A stretch of DNA of 10,180 nt from the NCBI GenBank assembly GCA_005877965.1, contig VBNP01000110.1, forward strand, positions 1-10,180, written 5' to 3'. Shown here one piece after another: positions 6,667-10,180 of the stretch; position 1 is the stretch's first letter, and every line of letters begins with the position of its first letter. The translations under genes were made by a program, and so were the position numbers. The notes under the pieces are model-generated. The model was not told the DNA's origin and did no database searches. It worked only from the letters and a program-made list of their open reading frames with translations. Source of the stretch: Gammaproteobacteria bacterium. GTDB lineage: Bacteria > Pseudomonadota > Gammaproteobacteria > Steroidobacterales > Steroidobacteraceae.

Positions 6667-7281
6667 CTACGGTCGCCGTGCATACTCGGCATCAAAGAGC
6701 TGCTCGAGGCGTGGGTGGCTTCCGCGTAGTTGATCGACCACCTGCTTCGCCCAGTCGAAGTACTCGCGCTTGCGCTCGAGCGACCAGTCGGCCGGCGGCG
6801 CGGCATTGAGATCGCGCAGATTGCAGATTTTATCGGCCAGCTTGACGAGCTTTGCCGCCTGACTGGCATTCGCGGCGTGCTCCACCTGCAGTCGCTTGCG
6901 CTCCCGTTTCGGGAGCGCCTTATCATCTGTCAGCTCACGCACGATCCCCGTTATCAGCTTGCCAAAGTGCTTTTCGAGCTCTTTAAATGTGGTGTTAGTG
7001 TCTTCTACCGTGTCATGAAGCAGCGCTGCGGCGAGCAGGTGCACGTCACGTTCGAAAGCCTCGCACGCAAGGAGCTGCGCAACTGAAATCGGATGATTGA
7101 TATACGGCGACGCTTCCTTATCCTTGCGCCGCTGATTGCGGTGCTTTTCAGCCGCGAATGCTGCGGCGCTTAGAACCCGCGAGATCGAATCGTCCAACGG
7201 TTTCCCGACATCGGCGGCTCGGTCCGCCACGACGCGAGTCCGGCGCTCCTGTGGTGAATTCTGCTTGCTCCTGGCTACCAT
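6667..7281 (-). CDS. Stand-alone (p)ppGpp hydrolase, MESH1/HDDC3-type HD-domain protein
   Basis: A small alarmone hydrolase of the RelA/SpoT superfamily, expected to cleave the 3'-pyrophosphate of (p)ppGpp in the cytoplasm; animal MESH1 also dephosphorylates NADPH. The 204-aa product carries the HD metal and catalytic residues: H63 in SPYINHPI, H89-D90 and E93-D94 in LLHDTVEDT, and D150 in KLADKICNLRDL. Their spacing (26 and 60 residues) equals that of human MESH1, as I recall its H35, H61-D62 and D122. RRKDKEASPYINHP, ELTDDKALPKRERKR and REYFDWAKQVV also match that family. No synthetase, TGS or ACT domain is present, and no alarmone synthetase is in the window. ATG 7281 is preferred over TTG 7293; neither has a strong ribosome site. 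It looks intact, although the surrounding DNA is full of relics. Confidence 0.87.
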   Translation of the reverse strand: MVARSKQNSPQERRTRVVADRAADVGKPLDDSISRVLSAAAFAAEKHRNQRRKDKEASPYINHPISVAQLLACEAFERDVHLLAAALLHDTVEDTNTTFKELEKHFGKLITGIVRELTDDKALPKRERKRLQVEHAANASQAAKLVKLADKICNLRDLNAAPPADWSLERKREYFDWAKQVVDQLRGSHPRLEQLFDAEYARRP

Positions 7282-7328
7282 TCTTAAACTCAATTAACAA
7301 GCTCGTCCGCGGGGGACGCGAAAGCCTC

Positions 7329-7508
7329 TCAGAAGCGTTGGCGTCCCCAGGGGCAGGTGTGCCAGGCGTCAAAGGCGCGCAGGCGTTCCAGGTTCGGCAA
7401 CGGCCGCGCGCTCGGGGTCTGATCGAAGACCATGGCGTTCTGCGCGTGCTGCGTGAATGCCGGCCAGAGCGGCAAGCCCCTGCCGTTCGGGCGCCAGGCC
7501 CCTTCGAT
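7329..7508 (-). pseudogene. C-terminal fragment of a type B carboxylesterase
   Basis: Directly after the TAA of the DUF3761 gene the same minus-strand frame continues open for 59 residues to a TGA at 7331-7329. From about 7493 it reads RPNGRGLPLWPAF, then NAMVFDQTPSARPLPNLERL and RAFDAW. This is the well-known C-terminal end of type B carboxylesterases (NGxGLPxWPxY ... TMVFD ... PN.ERLRAFD). There is no start codon, and more than 400 upstream residues with the Ser/Glu/His catalytic triad are absent, so this is a relic. The join to the DUF3761 gene lies near 7493-7508. It sits 47 bp upstream of the hydrolase ATG. Confidence 0.65.
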
Positions 7509-7793
7509 TTACCGAATCAAGGGCTGCTCGCGTCCAAGCAGCCACTGCCGAACGCCGCCATGATCGGCACAGGTACGTGCGCTGGGTTTATCGTGGTAGA
7601 ACGTTCCATCCCGGCACTGAGCCGTCGCACCCACGCTGCTCCACTCAAGTCCATCAGGCAGCGTGGGCTTCGCGGAAGCGGAGGGCGTATCCCCCGGGAC
7701 GGCGGCGGACGGTGCAGCCGTCTGCGCCTTCTGCGCTTCGGCCGGCATCGCTGCAATCAATGCGATGGCGTAGAGAGCAATCAAGGCGCGCAT
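7509..7793 (-). CDS. Small secreted DUF3761 protein
   Basis: The 94-aa product starts at ATG 7793, preceded by GGAGGGG with 4 nt spacing; in-frame codons upstream lack such a site. Residues 1-20 (MRALIALYAIALIAAMPAEA) are a clean signal peptide. A Pro/Ala/Ser linker follows to about 50, then the conserved core ATAQCRDGTFYHDKPSARTC and DHGGVRQWL at 56-85, with Cys60 and Cys75 likely forming a disulfide. This core is what I recall of the DUF3761 family, whose function is not known to me. The last residues, LGREQPLIR, may be altered where the gene abuts the carboxylesterase relic. Confidence 0.72.
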   Translation of the reverse strand: MRALIALYAIALIAAMPAEAQKAQTAAPSAAVPGDTPSASAKPTLPDGLEWSSVGATAQCRDGTFYHDKPSARTCADHGGVRQWLLGREQPLIR

Positions 7794-8078
7794 GGCACCC
7801 CTCCGTTTATGCGGCGGGCTTAAGATCCTACGCCCAGTCTTCGTGCCTGCGCCATGCCTGCGCGCGGGACGGGCAGTTTCGGGTTCCTGACCGAAGTTGT
7901 TTGTCCTCGGGCTCGCACCGTCGGGTGTTGGCGCCACGGGCGTCATTTCGGCACGAAGCCACTAGAAATGCCGCTTGATTCCAGGTGCAAACGCGCTAGC
8001 GTGCTGCGTAACTACGAGCAAGAACAAACACGGCCTTCCACCCGTACACTGCCGTTTCCGCGTTGGGGAGCCGCATCA
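7794..8078. other. Intergenic region between divergent small genes
   Basis: These 285 bp hold the upstream regions of the DUF3761 gene (minus) and the HTH gene (plus). TAGGAT on the minus strand at 7830-7825 could be a -10 element for the former, but no matching -35 was found. GGGGAG at 8065-8070 is the ribosome site of the HTH gene. A near-palindrome around CGCTAGCG is at 7994-8001. I see no further gene. Confidence 0.4.
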
Positions 8079-8240
8079 ATGGACACCCGCGAACTCTATA
8101 GCATTGAAGAGGCCCGGTTCATGTTGGGCGGCATTTCCCGCGCGACGCATATGCAGCAGCCCTTTAAGATCACAGCCTGTGATCTTGAAGCCGTCGATGT
8201 TCGACACGTGCTCGCCGGAGACAAGCGGTACTCCCGATGA
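8079..8240 (+). CDS. Short HTH (excisionase/MerR-like, HTH_17-type) protein, probably degenerate
   Basis: The 53-aa product has a good start: GGGGAG lies 8 nt before ATG 8079. Residues 6-22, LYSIEEARFMLGGISRA, match the first helix and turn of HTH_17 proteins (typically YSIEEARELLGGISRATIYRLI). The recognition helix that should follow is replaced by THMQQPFKITACDLEAV, and this replaced stretch is encoded by the 21-bp palindrome at 8166-8186. The product is also a little short. I infer that the HTH was altered by small insertions, or that this is a degenerate copy. Its stop overlaps the ORF6N gene start as ATGA, so the two were probably co-translated. Confidence 0.5.
   Translation: MDTRELYSIEEARFMLGGISRATHMQQPFKITACDLEAVDVRHVLAGDKRYSR
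8166..8186. repeat. Perfect 21-bp palindrome
   Basis: AAGATCACAG, one central C, CTGTGATCTT: ten perfectly paired bases on each side of one base. It lies inside the HTH reading frame, 51 bp before the ORF6N start. It could be an operator, a small insertion, or an mRNA hairpin; with a one-base centre the real loop would be about 3-5 nt. Confidence 0.75.
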
Positions 8241-8590
8241 CCCGCTCGAAGGCTGTGACGCGAACCGCGGACATCAGTCGCGCGATTCTTGTTTTGCGCG
8301 GTCATCGCGTACTGCTCGACGAAGCTCTGGCGGAGCTCTACGGCGTGACCACCAAACGCTTCAACGAACAAGTGCGCCGCAACGCCGCGCGGTTCCCGGC
8401 GGATTTCATGTTCCAGCTCACCGTCGAAGAACGGGAGGCTTTGAGGTCGCATTCTGCGACCTCAAAAACCACCCTCACCGGGCGCGGCGGCCGGCGCTAT
8501 CTGCCCTACGCCTTCACCGAACACGGCGCCATCATGGCCGCCACCATTTTGAACAGTCCCCGCGCTGTTGAGATGAGCGGGAACTCATGA
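8237..8590 (+). CDS. ORF6N-domain protein, C-terminally disrupted
   Basis: The 117-aa product carries a full N-terminal ORF6N domain at about 15-113: LRGHRVLLDEALAELYGV, RRNAARFPADFMFQL, then GGRRYLPYAFTEHGAIMAA and NSPRAVEMS. ORF6N is a DNA-binding-associated domain of phage and plasmid proteins related to KilA-N/antirepressors. Homologues continue after EMS with an amphipathic coiled-coil of roughly 45-55 residues and end in a basic tail. Here the frame reads GNS and stops. The expected tail is found immediately after, in another frame (8581-8652), so a deletion that also shifted the frame removed the middle. ATG 8237 overlaps the HTH stop (ATGA) and has no close ribosome site, consistent with coupling. 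Binding may survive; normal function is doubtful. Confidence 0.7.
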   Translation: MTRSKAVTRTADISRAILVLRGHRVLLDEALAELYGVTTKRFNEQVRRNAARFPADFMFQLTVEEREALRSHSATSKTTLTGRGGRRYLPYAFTEHGAIMAATILNSPRAVEMSGNS

Positions 8591-8652
8591 CCCCGCCGCA
8601 GCCGAAGCGCCGCAGCATCGGCTTCACCGCCGATCCCAAGGAGCACGAGTAA
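8581..8652 (+). pseudogene. Displaced C-terminal tail of the ORF6N protein
   Basis: In a different frame from the ORF6N gene, and overlapping its last codons, the sequence reads ELMTPPQPKRRSIGFTADP then KEHE and stop. An ELM.PP.PKRR.IGF ending is what I recall for the C-terminus of ORF6N proteins. It includes an ATG at 8587 that overlaps the ORF6N stop as ATGA, but a separate 21-aa protein is less likely than a deletion scar. Confidence 0.5.
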
Positions 8653-8658
8653 CCCCAG

Positions 8659-8763
8659 GGTGTGCAGACGCGAACGCTCAATCAGGCAGTGAAGTGCAAC
8701 GCGGAGCGATTTCCGGATGATTTCATGTTTCGGGTCGCAAGGGCGTTGAAACGGAAGCGATGA
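8659..8763 (+). pseudogene. Second ORF6N-domain fragment
   Basis: Starting 6 bp after the stop of the displaced tail, the frame reads GVQTRTLNQAVKCNAERFP then DDFMFRVARALKRKR and stop. This is the central part of an ORF6N domain (GVETRALNQAVKRNAERFPEDFMFQL). It has no start and lacks the first 20-25 and the last 60 residues of the domain. It is closer to the family consensus than the equivalent part of the gene at 8237, so it is a separate gene copy, not a slipped duplicate. Confidence 0.6.
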
Positions 8764-8787
8764 CAGGCCCGCGGCCGGCTCAAGGAG

Positions 8788-8821
8788 CTGACAGCACCAG
8801 CATAGCCGGGTATGTTACCGG
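8788..8821 (+). promoter_or_regulatory. Candidate vapBC promoter with operator palindrome
   Basis: CTGACA at 8788-8793 (5 of 6) and TATGTT at 8811-8816 (4 of 6) are spaced by 17 nt. GGTA, TGT, TACC (8809-8819), extended imperfectly by CCG and CGG on the outside, forms an inverted repeat over the -10 element. This is the usual arrangement for autorepression of toxin-antitoxin operons by the antitoxin or the complex. Confidence 0.5.
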
Positions 8822-8842
8822 ATATAGCACTCTGGAGCGGCG

Positions 8843-9145
8843 ATGACCAACTCGGCTCAGAAGCGTGCGCTACGCAACTACCGATCCCGCCTCAAAAAGC
8901 GTGGGATTACCCGCTTTGAGGTCCTGGGACTGGTAAGCGATCGCGACTTGATTCGCACTCTCGCGCGGCGCCTCGCCGAGGGCGGACCGGATGCCCGTCC
9001 CATGCGGGCAACCCTGAGCCGCGCGATGATCCCGGATTCACCCCAGAGCGGCGGGATTCTACAGGCGCTGCGCCGTTCGCCCCTGGCGCGCTCGAATCTT
9101 GATCTCAAACGGCTTGGCGACCGGGGGCGCAGCATTGACTTGTGA
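8843..9145 (+). CDS. VapB-type antitoxin
   Basis: The 100-aa partner of the downstream PIN toxin. ATG 8843 follows GGAG at 8834-8837. The N-terminus (AQKRALRNYRSRLKKRG, residues 5-21) is basic and helical; RFEVLGL at 24-30 followed by SDRDLIRTLARRLAEGGPD could be a strand-helix-helix, ribbon-helix-helix-like DNA-binding unit, though this is inference. The C-terminal part, GGILQALRRSPLARSNLDL to RGRSIDL, is the sort of extended segment that wraps around the toxin's active site. I recall homologues paired with VapC toxins that share SAQKRAL, RFEVLG, LARRLAE, GGILxALRRSP and a terminal VDL or IDL. The gene ends on a GTGA overlap with the toxin start, giving coupled translation. Confidence 0.8.
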   Translation: MTNSAQKRALRNYRSRLKKRGITRFEVLGLVSDRDLIRTLARRLAEGGPDARPMRATLSRAMIPDSPQSGGILQALRRSPLARSNLDLKRLGDRGRSIDL

Positions 9146-9567
9146 CCCGCTATCTTCTCGACACCAACATCCTGAGCCAGGCGGCGAAAGTCGCCGCCCC
9201 GCAATCGCTCCTCGATTGGATGGCAGAACAAGCCGACCAGGACCTGTTCATCGCCTCGCTGACGGTTGCGGAAATCAGCAGGGGAGTGCTGGAAAGACGT
9301 GCCGGCAAGAGGCGAAGTGAACTCGAGCGATGGTTCTCGGGTCCCGAGGGGCCTCAGGCCCTGTTCGTCGGACGCGTGCTGGCCTTTGACGAGAAGGCGG
9401 CGCTCATTTGGGCGCGACTGATGGCTGAAGGAACAGCGGCCGGCAAGCCCCGAAGCGCGCTGGATATGATCATTGCGGCGGTCGCCGAGGCCAATGATTG
9501 CATCGTCGTGACGGACAACGAACGGGACTTCGCCGAAGTGCAATTCATTAATCCGTTGCGATCTTGA
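9142..9567 (+). CDS. vapC: VapC-type PIN-domain toxin ribonuclease
   Basis: The 141-aa PIN-domain protein is a Mg-dependent RNase that VapB keeps inactive; the family cuts tRNAs or rRNA. The four acidic residues are present: D7 in YLLDTNI, E44 in LTVAEISRG, D108 in SALDMIIAA and D125 in VVTDNERDF, so it looks active. The start is GTG at 9142, whose GTGA overlaps the antitoxin stop; this favours lower toxin yield and coupling. VAEISRGVLERR and AGKPRSALDMI are as in the FitB/VapC branch. It is the right-hand end of the accessory region, 26 bp from the stop of the opposing gene. The intergenic stretch has only a weak bulged hairpin. Confidence 0.9.
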   Translation: MTRYLLDTNILSQAAKVAAPQSLLDWMAEQADQDLFIASLTVAEISRGVLERRAGKRRSELERWFSGPEGPQALFVGRVLAFDEKAALIWARLMAEGTAAGKPRSALDMIIAAVAEANDCIVVTDNERDFAEVQFINPLRS

Positions 9568-9593
9568 AACGCCGAGCCTGGCTGGCGGGTTGA

Positions 9594-10180
9594 TCAAGGC
9601 GCAGCGCTGGCTCGCGGCAGAGCCCAAGCGGCATCGTAGGCGGCGCGCCGCCGATCGAGAAAGATCTTGAGCAGGTCCGGACGCAGCCCGTGCAGCGCCG
9701 CCCGCGCAGGCATCTCCCCGTCGGTGCTGACCAGCTGGTATACGGCCGTGTAGGCGCGGCCGGTAGGAGTGTCGGGAGCCAGCGCCGCCGGAACGTGGCT
9801 CCTTTGCGCCAGGTCGGCGATCAGCAGCCACGCCGGAAAATCCTCCGGCGGCAGCTCCACGTCGGCGCTGATGAATTCGCGCCAACGCTGCGCGATCCCC
9901 TCATCGCCCGGCGCACGTGCCAGCGTCTGCGCCGCCGTTTGTGGATGCTCCCAGCACAGGCGCGTCCACAGCCGCCTCGCGGCCTCGCGGCGGGATTGAC
10001 GCGCATACGCCTCGGCCAGTCGCACCAGGAGCAGGGGGTGTGTGCGCGCATCGAGCTCCGCTTCAATGGCGAGCGCCACGTTGTTCCAGGCATGTGCCTG
10101 CGCGTGGGCGTAGCTGGCATGCAAATTCGGCCAGCCGGGCGTGAACAAGCGACCCTCCAGGCGCCCGGCCAGCTGCGCCC
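9594..10180 (-). CDS. Hypothetical helical-repeat (TPR-like) protein, 5'-truncated by the window edge
   Basis: The last 194 residues of a larger protein are visible; the frame is open to the window end, so the TTG at 10148 is not the start. The visible part is Ala/Leu/Arg/Trp rich and helical, with no signal peptide or membrane segment. LLLVRLAEAYARQSRREAAR, then LWTRLCWEHPQTAAQ at about 50-85 looks like a TPR-type helix pair. Conserved-looking phrases are LFTPGWPNLHASYAHAQAH and ELPPEDFPAWLLIADLAQRS. I recognise no named family. Similar-sounding hypothetical proteins exist in Beta- and Gammaproteobacteria, and it reads as a normal chromosomal gene, not as part of the accessory region. Confidence 0.65.
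   Translation of the reverse strand, partial: AQLAGRLEGRLFTPGWPNLHASYAHAQAHAWNNVALAIEAELDARTHPLLLVRLAEAYARQSRREAARRLWTRLCWEHPQTAAQTLARAPGDEGIAQRWREFISADVELPPEDFPAWLLIADLAQRSHVPAALAPDTPTGRAYTAVYQLVSTDGEMPARAALHGLRPDLLKIFLDRRRAAYDAAWALPRASAAP

Noticed and set aside
7158..7823. Plus-strand frame of 221 codons
   Set aside because: It is antisense to the alarmone hydrolase start, the carboxylesterase relic and the DUF3761 gene, all of which have clear family motifs on the minus strand.
9568..9593. Possible terminator between vapC and the opposing gene
   Set aside because: CGCC...GGCG pairing needs a bulge, is short and has no T-tract.
8878..9885. Minus-strand frame of 335 codons
   Set aside because: It lies antisense to vapB and vapC, which have convincing motifs, coupling and a promoter; its composition is that of a shadow frame.
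1..10180. tRNA, rRNA or CRISPR array
   Set aside because: No tRNA-like cloverleaf, rRNA-like conserved stretch or regularly spaced repeat was seen on either strand.

Overview
The window comes from a high-GC Gram-negative bacterium. A TonB-dependent receptor tail, an outer-membrane lipoprotein, a periplasmic di-haem oxidoreductase and a three-His-box desaturase all fit Pseudomonadota. A gammaproteobacterium of the Steroidobacteraceae/Xanthomonadales kind is a reasonable guess, but no marker gene settles this.

Left part (1-5000) is mostly ordinary chromosomal metabolism. A membrane fatty acid desaturase (+) converges on a minus-strand operon made of a HAD/PSP-like phosphatase with a TTG start, a small YgjV-like membrane protein coupled by an ATGA overlap, and a broken GNAT acetyltransferase whose reading frame runs into the last residues of a TonB-dependent receptor. 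The operon diverges from a GntR-headed regulator with a LacI-type sensor domain; the shared intergenic region has a candidate promoter in each direction and a perfect GTGAAT/ATTCAC palindrome. The regulator converges on a secreted di-haem (DUF1111/DHOR-type) oxidoreductase.

Middle and right part (5100-9570) is an accessory region rich in debris. It holds an IS630-type transposase cut off after its DNA-binding domain, about 580 bp without a credible gene but with a cluster of small direct and inverted repeats, a short lipoprotein with a near-ideal Shine-Dalgarno, an intact stand-alone (p)ppGpp hydrolase of the MESH1/HDDC3 type, the C-terminal scrap of a type B carboxylesterase, a small secreted DUF3761 protein, a degenerate HTH protein containing a 21-bp perfect palindrome, an ORF6N protein that lost its middle by a frame-breaking deletion, a second ORF6N fragment, and an intact-looking vapBC toxin-antitoxin operon with its own promoter/operator. 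The end of the window is a 5'-truncated minus-strand helical-repeat-like protein of unknown function.

No complete unknown multi-gene system is evident. The most informative observations are the gene relics (carboxylesterase, GNAT/receptor chimera, two ORF6N pieces, IS630), the orphan alarmone hydrolase among them, and three candidate regulatory palindromes. All calls rest on reading the sequence and on recalled family motifs; no database search was run.
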